Origin: Lunularia cruciata
Taxonomy: Eukaryota; Streptophyta; Marchantiopsida; Lunulariales; Lunulariaceae
Reading direction: 5' to 3'
Assembly: GCA_948567375.1 (NCBI GenBank)
Contig: OX419755.1
Coordinates: 83,284,218 to 83,348,217 of the forward strand
Length of the DNA stretch: 64,000 nt
Positions 24,040-34,441 of the stretch are shown one piece after another; positions within the stretch are counted from its first letter, which is position 1, and the number at the start of each line of letters is the position of its first letter. A program made the translations under genes and the position numbers. The notes below the pieces were generated by a model. That model did no database searches. It was not told the origin of the DNA and worked only from the letters and a program-made list of their open reading frames with translations.

Positions 24040-24215
24040 GTCCTTGTCACCATTGAAGCTTGAAACTCTTGGATGGCCATTTGTGCATTCTAGAGATGAG
24101 AAAAAGACTCTCAAGGGGTATAATGAAGGAGATACCCTTTCCATAGGACTTTGTACTTTGTATGTTGTCGATGGCCTCGTTGAATGTGGCAACATGCAAG
24201 GATAGGATCAACATG
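24040..24215 (-). pseudogene. Chromodomain of the minus-strand chromovirus (broken)
   Basis: The minus-strand frames read YKVLWKGYLLHYTP, then a segment equivalent to the TWEP...LQNAQ region of the plus-strand copy. The W-K-G-Y core is intact; the TWE motif is altered or out of frame. Confidence 0.75.
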
Positions 24216-24589
24216 AGAGGAAAAAGAAGTTGGCTTAGGAACAAAGGGTTTCAACTTGGATATTGAAAGACATGGTGGATGTGCATATGACAAGGCAAGG
24301 AAAGTTGATAAGCAACATGACAAATTCTTTGGGTGATATCAAAGTGTCTTATCCAATTAAGAGTAAGTTTACAAAGTTGGGTATCAAGTGGGAAGGGTAG
24401 GCCACTAAACAAGAGCATGACCTTATCACCAACTTGAAAGGTGAGATCACAACGATGGTGGTTTGCATATTGTTTATGATGATTCTAAGCAACAAGGAGA
24501 TGAAAATTGGCTTGTTGGAGAGATTGGGATATGGTGGTCAAGAAGGTGGAAGTATGAGGGACATGAGATGGAGGAGGAGTAGAAAGGAA

Positions 24590-25290
24590 TCTAGAACAAG
24601 TGGATCTTGGTTGAATTTAACAAAGAAAAGAGAGAATCTGGTGCTTGCCTATTTGGAATTATTATATGCAAACTCGATAGCTGCAAGACATTCATCCCAA
24701 TTGGTATGGTGAACATTGACAAAGGCACAAAGTATATCTTCCAAGGTGCGATTTGCACGTTCAATTTGTCCATTAGTTTGAGGATGATAGACCATGGACA
24801 AGGAAAGCTTGCTACCAAGTATCTAGAATTGTGTTTGCCAAAATTTTCCAATGACTCAAGGATCATAGTCAGAGATGAGTATACGAGGCATCCCATGATG
24901 CTTGAAGATATTGTTGAAGTAGATCTTCACCAATGTTTGAGCATCCACGTTATAAGAGGTTGGTGCCAAATGGATTTGCTTACTAAGCTTATCCACAAAC
25001 ACCATGATTGTTGTGTGATCTGCTTTGTCTCCGGCAAGGATGTGATGAGATATAAACTTACATGTTCCCAACAAGCAGATGGAATTAGGAAAGGATGAAG
25101 GAGTACACTCAATTTCTAATTGATGGCCTTGCTGCGTTGGAAGCTCTCACAAGATCAAACAAACTCTTGAACATCTCGTGGCATGTTGGGCCACCACAAT
25201 TGGTGTTTGAGGGTACCCAAGGTCTTGTCCACACCATGTGACCAATGATTGGTAAGTCATGGACTTCTTAGAGATGCAAAAGTTGGAGAT
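24590..25290 (-). pseudogene. Integrase of the minus-strand chromovirus (broken)
   Basis: The minus strand shows SHHILAGDKADHTTIMVFVDKLSK-type core blocks (about 25070-24990), then FKHHGMPRILISDYDP (about 24905-24858, second Asp) and a region equivalent to QTDGQIE further on (about 24770). The start (CHMVWTRPWVPS-like, decayed from the zinc region) is near 25230. Stops break the frame. Confidence 0.8.
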
Positions 25291-25479
25291 CACACTTGGC
25301 TAGAACATAGATCTGGTTCTCATAAAATAGATTGTTTTCCTTGAAGGAGAAGGTGTTGTACTCCTTGTTGCATGCTACAAGACAACCTTGTACCATTTGA
25401 AGAAAGGATCTTGTTGTATAACTATCCTAAACTCAAGTTGGACTTTGGAGTCAACTGACATTTTTGTAATTGTCACCAT

Positions 25480-26640
25480 GATGAGAGGAAGAGATTTCAA
25501 ATCAGGTCATTGTGATAGGGCATTGAGGATGATAAGTACTGTACTTAATTTTGATGTCAAATAATTATAGTTATTCCTCCCATCTTTGATGTTGACTCTT
25601 CATGTGTTCCAAACGTAATGTTTGCAACAAGGGCTTATGATCAATTTGCATGATCACTTGTTTCCCCAAGAGATAATGCCTTGGTGGCATATACCATTTG
25701 CTAGTCGTTCCCAATCTTGAGCAGAGTAGTTCCTTTCCATTGTATTTAGTTGGCAACACGCAAAGGCAATTGGATGTAACTCATATGGGAATTCTTGCTG
25801 CAACATGGCCAATTGCAAAGTTAGAAGCATCAAAATCAACCACACAAGGTAGTTGAGGATCATATGGTTGAAGAATGTGTCTTGAAGACACCACATGTTT
25901 AAGCTTCTGGAATGCTTCTTCATGCTTGGTGGTCCATTGAAAGCTTGAGTTCTTTCTCAAGAGGTTGGTCAATGGTGCGGCAATATGAGCATAGTAATGT
26001 GTGAACCATTGGTAAAAGCTTGCTAATCCATTAAATGCTTGTACTTCTATAGCATCCTTGACTTGTAGTAGAACTTCCACTGACGTAGTCATCTTAGGAT
26101 GTCTCACATGTGATTTGTGTATTCTGCCTCTATCTTGCTATTGATTAAATATCATCCAAGAACACTATCACGTACCAATCCAATAACTCATCCAACACCC
26201 AATACATCTGATCTTGGAGACCATTGGAGAATTATTGAATCCAAAAGGTAGAACTCTCCACTCAAACTGCCCATACCTTGTGCAAAATGTAGTCTTTTAT
26301 GCATATTCTTTGTCAATGGGAATTTGCAAATAGCCGCTTTGGAGATCCAACTTGGAGAAGTATAGTGCACCACTCAATTGATCAAGCAAGTCATCAATTT
26401 GAGACAAGTGATATGCATTCTTCATTTTTTTGATTGAGGCTACAATAATCAATACATAAGCAAAGTCCTCCATCCTTCTTTGGAACAAATAGTACCGGTG
26501 CTCCCTAAGGAGATGTACTATGCAGTATGAATCCTTCTCCAACAACTATGTTAGTGTTTATTGGATCTCATCCAAATCCTTTGATGAGAGCCAATAGATT
26601 GGTCTATTCACTGGAATACTTCCTCGCAAGAACTCAATCT
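25480..26640 (-). pseudogene. RT and RNase H of the minus-strand chromovirus (broken)
   Basis: RT blocks on the minus strand: [18 protein letters not shown] (about 26530-26475, frameshifted), [20 protein letters not shown] (about 26395-26340), [12 protein letters not shown], then VEVLLQ...VQAFNGLASFYQWF. RNase H: FQWTTKHEEAFQKLKHVVSS (about 25950-25890), VVDFDASNFAIG (about 25845-25810) and HYLLGKQVIMQIDHKPLLQT (about 25680-25610). The conserved FxDD box region is damaged. Confidence 0.82.
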
Positions 26641-27012
26641 TGAAGTGCATACCATGATCAAAAGGTAATCCCTTTGGAAGATCATCTAGAAACACATCTG
26701 AAAACTCTTGGGTTATTTGATCAATAATTGCTTGATGAGGCTTTTGATCCTCTTAAAATTCTCCTTGCACAATCAACTTGATCCACACTACAAAAATAGA
26801 TTTATCTTCCTCCAATGTTTTCTTTATGGCCACTTACTAACAAAGTTCACACCTTGGGACTTATCTTCCTTCAAAGCTTGCTCTATGGCTACTTTCCCAA
26901 CAAAATTCCCTTCTTGGGACTGACTTTTCTTAGGTGTCTTATTGAAAGGTGCTAGACAACTAATTAGAAATTCCTACCTTGGTATTGTACTTGAATTTGT
27001 CATCAACTCCAA

Positions 27013-27354
27013 TCATTGAACCTTATGACGTTCAAGCCAAGGTAGACCTAGAATGATGTCATAGTGCAGAGGTGCCACTACAAACCTCATACACTCCAAA
27101 TACTCCTTCCCAATCTTGAAGGTAACAATATGCAAAGTATTAAATGCATAACCCTTTCTACCATCCGCCATCATCAATCTATTTCCAATTACTGGTTTGA
27201 TAGGAATACTTAATTCTTTTGCTAATTGCATAGACATGCAATTCTTTGAGCTTCCAAAATCAACCAAAATCCTACAACCACAATCAAATATAGTACCTTG
27301 CAAGTGAAGCAAACTTGCATAAGTTGAGCCTTCAATCCTATTGGAACTAATCAA
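27013..27354 (-). pseudogene. Aspartic protease of the minus-strand chromovirus (frame open)
   Basis: An uninterrupted 113-codon frame covers YASLLHLQGTIFDCGCRIL, the active-site region VDFGSS (family: D-S/T-G), AKELSIP and HYDIILGLPWL, the conserved end block of retroviral-type proteases in chromoviruses. The domain is largely preserved but has Phe after the catalytic Asp, and its neighbours are broken. Confidence 0.8.
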
Positions 27355-27369
27355 GTTCCCAATAGTGGC

Positions 27370-28540
27370 TCAAAATCTCCTATCTAGATTCCTTGTTTCC
27401 CCGATCATTCTGCTCGACAAACTCTATTTGGATGATTTTTTAAAATCACTCATTCTTGAGTGGACATTCAGCAATGTGGTGTCCAATTTGGTGATAATAA
27501 AAACAATCATTATTTTTTCAAAATCTTTCCTGGTCTGCTATGCCAAGTGGTCTCCATTGGATGGCATCAATCTCCATTAGTGCCAGCTCCTCCACTCGTG
27601 TGTAAATGTGTTGGTAGGTTTTGTGAAGGTCGAGGGCAAGATCAAGTTATCCCAACCATAGAATCAAAGTGCTTAGCCAACTGCATGGTTTCTTTTAAGT
27701 GTTTTGGCTCTTGCATAGTCACTTCCAATTTGGTTCGTGACTTCAAGCCTCTCACAAATTGATCCAAAGCTTCACTATTTAGTATATCTGGAATTTGCAT
27801 AATGGTGTTCTATAATTGTGTGATGTAGCTTCTTATAGAACCAATCTGCTTCAACTCTGCCAACTTATCTTGTGCGGCTTAAGTGATATTTATTGTTTGG
27901 AATTGCACAAATATTGCACCTTTGAATTCTTTCCATATCAAGATTGGCGCAAAAAATTGCCATTCAGCTCATTCCACTTGGAATCACTACCATAGTTTTG
28001 CCAGTCCATCCAATTGGCTTGAAGCTAAGAGAATTTGTTTCTTTCATCTTGAAGATTTGTAGCCTCAAAAAACATTCACAGTCAAATACAAAATTCTCTA
28101 TTGCACCCAAAAGATTCTTACCATCAAATACCTTGGGTTTTAAAAATTAGATTTTCCCTTCTACTTCTCAAAATGTTGCTCTCTCTATGCACTCTTGTCA
28201 TTGATGGTCTTGTTCATCCAACAATCAAGTAATGTGCTCAATTTGTTGCTACATAGTAATGGTAACCTCGGTCATTGCTTCCATAGCTATTATTATTCTA
28301 TCACACTACCCTCAATTTATCTAATTTATTAACGCATAGATGTAACACGTCCATGGTTCTCCATATGTTACAATTTGAAGTACCAAGGGTTCCTTAGACA
28401 AGGTGATTGCATTTTAGAAGATTTTGCCCAAAGCGTGAGGTGACAAATTATGTAAAATGATTTTTGGGTAGTACTCAGACACAAAAATCCCAATGGTTTG
28501 GCGGAAATAGATTTGGTGGTCCAAAAATTCCATCTATACC
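27370..28540 (-). pseudogene. gag of the minus-strand chromovirus with zinc knuckle (broken)
   Basis: The zinc knuckle at 27464-27505 reads CFYYHQIGHHIAEC on the minus strand: the CX2CX4HX4C pattern with the second Cys changed to Tyr (TAT for TGT). Upstream gag sequence is interrupted by stops. It is homologous to 7600-8530. Confidence 0.75.
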
Positions 28541-28542
28541 AT

Positions 28543-28559
28543 CCTTACTCTAATACCAA
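28543..28559 (-). other. Primer-binding site, initiator tRNA-Met type
   Basis: On the minus strand TTGGTATTAGAGTAAGG follows the 5' LTR. It differs from the initiator-Met site by C-to-T-type changes. Confidence 0.75.
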
Positions 28560-29037
28560 TATAAAAGACCGAGACCAAGACCCAAGAGAGAAATAGGAGA
28601 ATGGAAGATCACATTGGGACACTTGAGTGTGGGAAACTCCAAATGCCTAACATGAGCTTCAGTTTTGGTATTTATAAGGAGTATACAAGGCTCTTGAGAA
28701 GCTTCTCAAGAACTTTCCTTAAGCCGTTTTCTTGGAGTGCAAGCCAAGTTAACAGGGAAGCTTCTCAAGAAGTTTCCTTCTAGAAATCACTTACTTGGCA
28801 TTCAAGATAAGCTAATTAGAAATTTCTAGAAACTACCTACTTGGGGTGCAAGCTAAGCTAGCCTAGAAGCTTCCAAGAAGCTTCTTCTTAGAACTCACCA
28901 CTTGGCATGCAAGTTAATCAATACTTGAAAGGAACCAAGTAGCTTCCTAGATACTTCTAGAATATTCTAGGTTAATTTGGTCTAATTGTTACTTCATCAA
29001 CCTTGACTAACTCGTCAGTAAACTCCATATTGTTACA
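28560..29037 (-). repeat. 5' LTR of the minus-strand chromovirus
   Basis: It runs (minus strand) from TGTAACAATATGGAG at 29037 to TCTTTTATA at 28560. TATA box (reverse) at 28669-28677. Confidence 0.92.
28819..28831 (-). promoter_or_regulatory. Perfect 3-unit heat-shock element in LTR U3
   Basis: GAA 28819, TTC 28824, GAA 28829. It lies 141 bp upstream of the TATA box of this LTR, the same distance as in the partner LTR. Confidence 0.6.
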
Positions 29038-29042
29038 TTATT

Positions 29043-31164
29043 TATGAACATGAAATGATACAATTGGTTAATTGGTTAGAAATGTTGTCCTAGTTGTGTA
29101 CTTGTTTGGTTATCGCATCCTCTCATGTATTGATTTTGATGTATAATATGCAATCATGACTTAATTTGAACTTTTAGTAGATACTAGATGCATAGTATAT
29201 AATCATTACTTAATTTGAACTTTTTAGTGTGTACATGAGGATTCATAAGGTGTCCTACCATTCAACTAGTTTGAGAGAAACTGGATTGTATATCATGGAA
29301 GGGATAAAAAATTTGATACTTTGATACTTTTCATAAAAGTGACAATTTTCACATCAATAAAGTACAATTTTAAGATTTGTAATTTTTAAGATTATTAACT
29401 ACAAATTTATAAATGATCTTTAACACTATTGTGCTCAACTACATCTTGATAGTATATTTTTAGCATAAATACATTCTAGTGAAGTACATCCTAATTTGTA
29501 AATTTTACTAGCAGAATTTACCATGTTTTGGGTTTAAATTTACACAAAATCAGATTATTATTTCAGTTTTTATTCACTAAAAATGGATATGTTAATTTTT
29601 ATATTATTTTTCAGTAAAAGAGGATTAAAAATATTTTTATTTGTCTAGAAACCAATACTTATCGGTTTAATGAGAAAGAATGGTCTAGTATTTCAATGTG
29701 TTGGCAATTGATCACCCAAGATTTCACAATATTTAGTTTGGTCCAGAGCCAATATAAAATAAATAATTAGCTTCTATATTGAATATATACATCTTATTCA
29801 ATTAAGGTAATTGATCGTTTGATCTAAATGGCATAATAGAGAGTATATTTTTGTCCACTTGAGTTTTCATACAAGAATGTAAAGCCCAAGGAATGTAAGT
29901 ACCTCTTTAGTAAAAGTTATAACACCCATAACTTTTCTAACTCCTCCCATGATTTTTTAGCTGCTCTAATTCTCTTATATCCAACTAATTATGATAACCA
30001 GTTTTCCGAATAAATATATTCTTGTAGATACTATATACATTACAAAGTCAAACTACATCCAAAAGTACAGATCATTGTTCTACACTATTCACATGACCTT
30101 CAAAAGATGAGAACTCATAAGGGATAAAAATCTTCAAATTCCAGTTTTTAACACTAACAATTCATACAATCAATCAAACAAGGGTAAGGTACACTCCTCG
30201 GTAGACTAATGTATGACAGCTTTACCACTTACATTACACTTACACTTATTACAGAACACTTTGCCTCCAATATTAGATTAATTTCACATCGATTAACCTT
30301 CGATAATGACACAGGTTCGATCTTGTCTATGGAGTACCCTCCAAGAAACTATCGACTTCCTGAAGCAAGTGTCAAAGAGATCGAGACTTTGGGCACTCTT
30401 CACTGAAACTGCACTACAGTTCTCTTAGTATTGTTGTATGTGACGAACCATCAAACTATGAACACGCACTTCACCATTCTCTGTCTCTCAAGATTCTGGA
30501 ACACGTTCGGCTGTAGGAGCACGAGAACGTGTCACCCTTGCCAACACCAGGGACCTGAAGGTTGTGGACGAATCATCTGCAGACGTCTGGCCACGGCAAA
30601 GCTGCCATAGATCAGAATAGATAACTGAAGCTTCCATGTCCTGCTGTTACGGAACAAACCGTGTAAAGAACAGTTAAAGAGCCTGTTTTTCCTCGAAAAT
30701 GAGTGTTGGTGAAAAAGTCATGGAAACTCCAAAGTGGGATCGATGTGGACCCTATTTCCGTCCTATAATGTATCGCTTTCCCTGGATCCATAATCGCTTT
30801 CCACGGATTGATAGGGTCTTCCCGTCTTTCGTGTTTGCTAGGCGGTCGCCTTCTCTCGATCAATGAATATGTGATGCTTTTGGGAGTTCAGCACACAGTA
30901 CGTGGTGATTAGCGTTTTTCTCACGTAGTAGTCGAGAAGCCACTATACGTCCCTGCAACTAAATTGCATTTGTTGGAGAGCCGAGTTGTTGCTAAAGACA
31001 ACTGTTAGCGGTGTCCAAAGTTTTCCTCACGTCGTAGTCGAGAAGCCAATATACGTCCCTACAATTGTTGCTAAAGACAACTGGGAGGAACTTCAGGAAT
31101 TTTTTCCAAGTAATTTCGGCTTGAGTATAAAGGTTTTTCCATTTTATTTTATTTATATATTTAA
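29043..31164. other. AT-rich spacer then moderately GC-rich DNA, no gene recognised
   Basis: 29043-30180 is AT-rich with nothing recognisable. From 30180 the base composition rises, but no splice-consistent reading frame with a known domain appears. A partial duplication is present: CGTAGTAGTCGAGAAGCCA at about 30924 and a near copy at about 31029, each followed by GTTGCTAAAGACAACTG (30988, 31065). Confidence 0.45.
30795..30862 (+). repeat. 3' tail of the LINE-like family (partial copy)
   Basis: GGATTGATAGGGTCTTCCC, then GTCTTTCGTGTTTG, then GGCGGTCGCCTTCTC; same order as in the other copies, with the upstream part missing. Confidence 0.65.
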
Positions 31165-31955
31165 TGCCAGCCACCAACCACCTCATCATTGTGAAGAAGT
31201 TCCAAACCTAGGTTTGGCTCACCTGTCTACCTCTTCGCTATTCACTTGTGAAGGTGATTTTACACTAGATGTAGTAGCTAGATTGCACATCGTGTTTTTG
31301 GAGGACAAAGGATAACTACCCATGTTGTCATCAAAGATATAGTGTTTGCTATAGCATGAGAGAGTATATACCTTGCTTGTAGAGAGCATTCATATTCTTT
31401 GCACATGACTCGTGGCAGAATAGACTTATACTTGGTCTTAGATGATCAAGTGACAATGGCGGATGTTGTGGTTATAGATTCTAAGGTTGATGCAGTTTTG
31501 GAAGAAAAATTACTCATCCTCCTGGGTGAGCAACGACTGGAGCAATAGCACCCTATACAAGGTCTCCAAGTATAATGATATACATCCAGGTCACCTCTTT
31601 GTTCTTCTAGTCTTGGAATTATTTCGAGCTATGGACACAATGATAGATGCTTTTTTAGTGAGTGCACGTGAGCTTATCATATGAGATGCCAAAGGATACC
31701 ACTTTCATTCTTTTGCTTTGTATTATATTTTGAATAGCATTCTTTTGCTTTGTATTATATTTTAAATAGCATGTGTCCATGGCTCTAGCGAGAACATTGG
31801 TGGTGCAATCCATAGTGATCACTCTAGGTGATGCTTCTTTGGATGCTCCAATAGTTATTAAACCTTCTGACTTACCATTTTACTTCTTTTGTCTCTCCCT
31901 TGCATGGCTTGATGGGTCTTCCCATCCTTCATGTGTTCTACGTGGTCGCTTTTTT
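31165..31955 (+). mobile_element. LINE-like element, 5'-truncated copy (decayed)
   Basis: The plus strand begins (about 31165) with a stretch homologous to the minus-strand relic at 4240. It runs into NLGLAHLS, FTCEGDFTLD and, across frameshifts, KDIVFAIA, LACREHS and a DLYLVLDDQ-like block (31190-31460). It ends with the family's 3' tail at 31880-31955 (GATGGGTCTTCCCATCC ... GTGGTCGC). A 32-bp tandem duplication (31707-31770) interrupts it. RT sequence is missing, as expected for 5' truncation during target-primed insertion. Confidence 0.65.
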
Positions 31956-32094
31956 CTAGCTGGAAAGTCTTCTTGTCTTTATCATTAGCATGGGTAGTTT
32001 TTGTATATGGTGTTCTAGTAGCCTTTGAATGGTTCCCTTAATTCATTTAGCAATCTTTTTTTGGTGGCCTGATTTCAGGCCACCAAAAAAAATA

Positions 32095-32570
32095 GAATGT
32101 ATATATATAGAGGACCGAAGGCGCAAAGCGAAAATATCTATAGACTTTCCCCGTTCAGCTCTGTCCCGGCCGGCCGGGCAAACCCGAGACGGGCAGGGGA
32201 CACTCTTTGTTAGTAGGATCCTCAGAAATTTAGTGTGACGCTGCGCAACTCTGATGCGTTCAGCACAGGAAAAGCCCAAAGATAAGTCGGAGGAAAAGGG
32301 GCCGATATTAAGTTGGGAACCGGTAAAGACAGAAAGCGGATCTGTAAGCTCTTGAATTGCGATAGAGATGGGGATATGTTCGAGCAGTATATTATGGCAC
32401 CACACGATCGTGAATGGATTCATGGTACTTGTACAGTAAACGGAAACGCGGGAGTTCTTACGGTCAGACTGGTTGGTTCTATAACTGCTGATTACGTTGT
32501 TGGCAGTGTCCTAGTTCATTGTATATAGAGTGCAGGAGTTCGCAGATTGGAGCTGAACCTTCGATCAAAC
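32095..32570 (+). promoter_or_regulatory. Probable promoter and 5' leader of the PEBP gene
   Basis: TATATATATAG at about 32100-32110 is a candidate TATA box, followed by GC-rich DNA (CCGGCCGGCCGGG near 32170) up to the start codon. Only the composition and the TATA-like run support this. Confidence 0.3.
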
Positions 32571-33334
32571 ATGGCAGTTTTCAGTTGTAGTCATGCGCTT
32601 ACAGTGCTCGTTGTCTATTCGTTGTGCTTACTGCATGTAACGAATGCTGTGGAGTACGCTAGCCAGAAAGTGAATGATCTCGAGACGGTTGTTCCTCCTT
32701 ATGTAGATGCTTTCGGAGCTCCCAGCGCTACTGTCAAGGTCTACTTCAACACCAACAGCACAATTGGGAAAGTGAAGCTCGGGAAGTTGTATGCGAAGAA
32801 TGAAACTCAGGCAGAACCTCATGTTGTCATCAAGGGCGACGCAATCGAGAAGGACAGTTACTACACGTTGATTACAGTGGACCCTGATGCCAGAAGTCCT
32901 ACTAATTTCACCGCCAGGAACATTCTGCATTGGCTCGTTGTCAACATTCCCGGTTCTATCAAAGACAAGCAAGGTACATTGCTGCTTACTGATTGAATTT
33001 TGGGCCTTAAACAAGAGCTTCGAAATCTGACCTCTGTTTAGCCTGTGATTCGGAGCTGAGAACAAGCAACGGGTATTTTAATCTTTCTCGACGGTGATCT
33101 TGGACTGAAGAATTCTCTTTACCGAAGAAACTGTTATCAGTCGCAATCGCATCGATCATCACCTGATTCGACCAAATCCACTTGGTTGAAATTATCGTGC
33201 AACCAAAATCCCCGTAGTGTCGATACGACGAAGCCTTGCACATGTCCAAACAGAGAGTATGAAGATTGTGATCCTTGTTATCCCACGCGGTCGCCTTTGA
33301 CTCTCGATTTTGAAGATTGACAAAAATAAATGGC

Positions 33335-33399
<65 letters not shown>

Positions 33400-34441
33400 A
33401 TGTGCAGTCTAGCTTCTAACCTGAAAATTATCTGATCTCAGCAATTACGGCCGTCGGTGATGAAGCGGTGAAATATCGTGGACCTGCGCCCCCCATCGGC
33501 ACCCATCGATACATTTTCTTGCTCTTCAGTCAGGTTAGTGATCCGACCTTCTTTCGAGAAATTTGGTTAACGTCTTTTTATTGATCACGGCACACGGTTT
33601 CTGCGTTTGCCCCTTGAATTCGGGACGTCAGCTAAAGTGCTGACGAGTAGGGCAATTCTGGAGAATCAAGCCCCCAAGTGTTACCCTTTCTCAGCTGAAA
33701 CACCATTCTCCCAGTTCTGACCGGCTCAGGTTGCAACATTTCTCTCCAATGGGTTATGAGTGTCCATCCGACTGAACTCGGTATGTTTACAAATTTATCG
33801 TAGGTTTGAGATAAAGTGCTTTCTCTTTCCCGTGTATGCTTGAATATGCCTGCTACGGCAACGTCTCGGGCATCCGTGCATTTTCCTTACTTCGCCGATT
33901 TCCCGCATAGAATCTCCACAAGTCAGACAACGAAGACGATTTCACAGAGTCATCTTCCTCATCCCTGATTAAAGTCTCCCCTGAATATGTTTTCGACGGC
34001 GAGGTCTCAGGCATCCGCGCATTTTTCTTACTTCGCCGATTTCCCACATAGAATCTCCACCAAGTCACACAACGAAGACGATTTCACAGAGTCATGTTCC
34101 TCATCCCTGATATAAGTTCGGTAGCTGAAGTTGTAGCGCTTACAGCTCTGTGTGGAACTAACTTGTGCCGCAAATGCACAGGATACTTGATGTCTCGGAT
34201 TCTGAGATGCTACTCTAACAAATGAGCTACTTAAGGAGACATCGTCTGGTATAAATGTAGTCCCTGTGGTTTACACGAAATGACGCTGACATGTTCCTGC
34301 TGGATTGTGCAGGGCAAGGAGAAGCTTACAGTCCCTGAGTTCCCACGCCCCCTCTTCAGCGTAAGAAATTTCACAGAAACTTATGGTTTGAGTTGGCCAT
34401 TGGGAGGCACTCTCTTTCGGGCTTCATTCGACGATCAATAG
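32571..34441 (+). CDS. Secreted phosphatidylethanolamine-binding (PEBP) family protein, 3 exons
   Basis: Exons 32571-32973, 33442-33533 and 34313-34441 join in frame to 207 residues; introns are GT-AG. Residues 1-26 form a clear signal peptide (hydrophobic LTVLVVYSLCLL, cleavage near TNA). The PEBP landmarks follow: VDPDARSPTN (103-112), LHWLVVNIPG (119-128) and GPAPPIGTHRYIFLLF (148-163, with the GxHR motif). Four N-x-S/T sites fit a secreted glycoprotein. PEBP folds bind phospholipids or phosphate-containing ligands. It is not an FT/TFL1-type florigen: it has a signal peptide, a different exon layout (FT genes have short 62- and 41-nt exons), and Ile where FT has Tyr before LHW. The role in the plant is unknown. 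The first in-frame ATG is used; an upstream TTG at 32547 is not a start. Confidence 0.9.
33337..33398. repeat. (GA)n microsatellite in PEBP intron 1
   Basis: About 29 uninterrupted GA repeats, 48 bp before the exon 2 acceptor. GA runs next to an acceptor give a purine tract where a pyrimidine tract is usual. Confidence 0.95.
33845..34115. repeat. 141-bp tandem duplication in PEBP intron 2
   Basis: CTTACTTCGCCGATTTCCC occurs at 33886 and 34027, 141 bp apart, and the homology covers nearly two units, including GAAGACGATTTCACAGAGTC. The open minus-strand frame across it is a by-product. Confidence 0.9.
34165..34245 (-). other. tRNA-like sequence (decayed tRNA or tRNA-derived SINE head)
   Basis: On the minus strand, GTAGCTCATTTGTTAGAG matches a tRNA D-arm/A box (TAGCTCAGTTGGTTAGAG) with two changes. 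TCTC...GAGA then makes a short anticodon-like stem with a 7-nt loop. A weak B-box-like CATCAAGTATCC follows. The acceptor stem does not pair, so it is not a working tRNA. It lies within PEBP intron 2. Confidence 0.35.

Larger units (their letters stand above)
23529..29037 (-). mobile_element. Full-length Ty3/gypsy chromovirus, minus strand, with perfect 5-bp TSD
   Basis: LTRs at 28560-29037 (5') and 23529-24014 (3') enclose gag, protease, RT, RNase H, integrase and chromodomain in chromovirus order on the minus strand. The element is flanked by TTATT at 23524-23528 and again at 29038-29042, a perfect 5-bp target duplication. It is the same family as 7115-12440 but points the other way. Stops and frameshifts are present throughout, so it is non-autonomous now, though its protease and RNase H frames are better kept than in the plus-strand copy. 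Confidence 0.95.

Noticed and set aside
33853-34068. A minus-strand frame with two similar halves
   Set aside because: It is produced by the 141-bp tandem duplication in PEBP intron 2.
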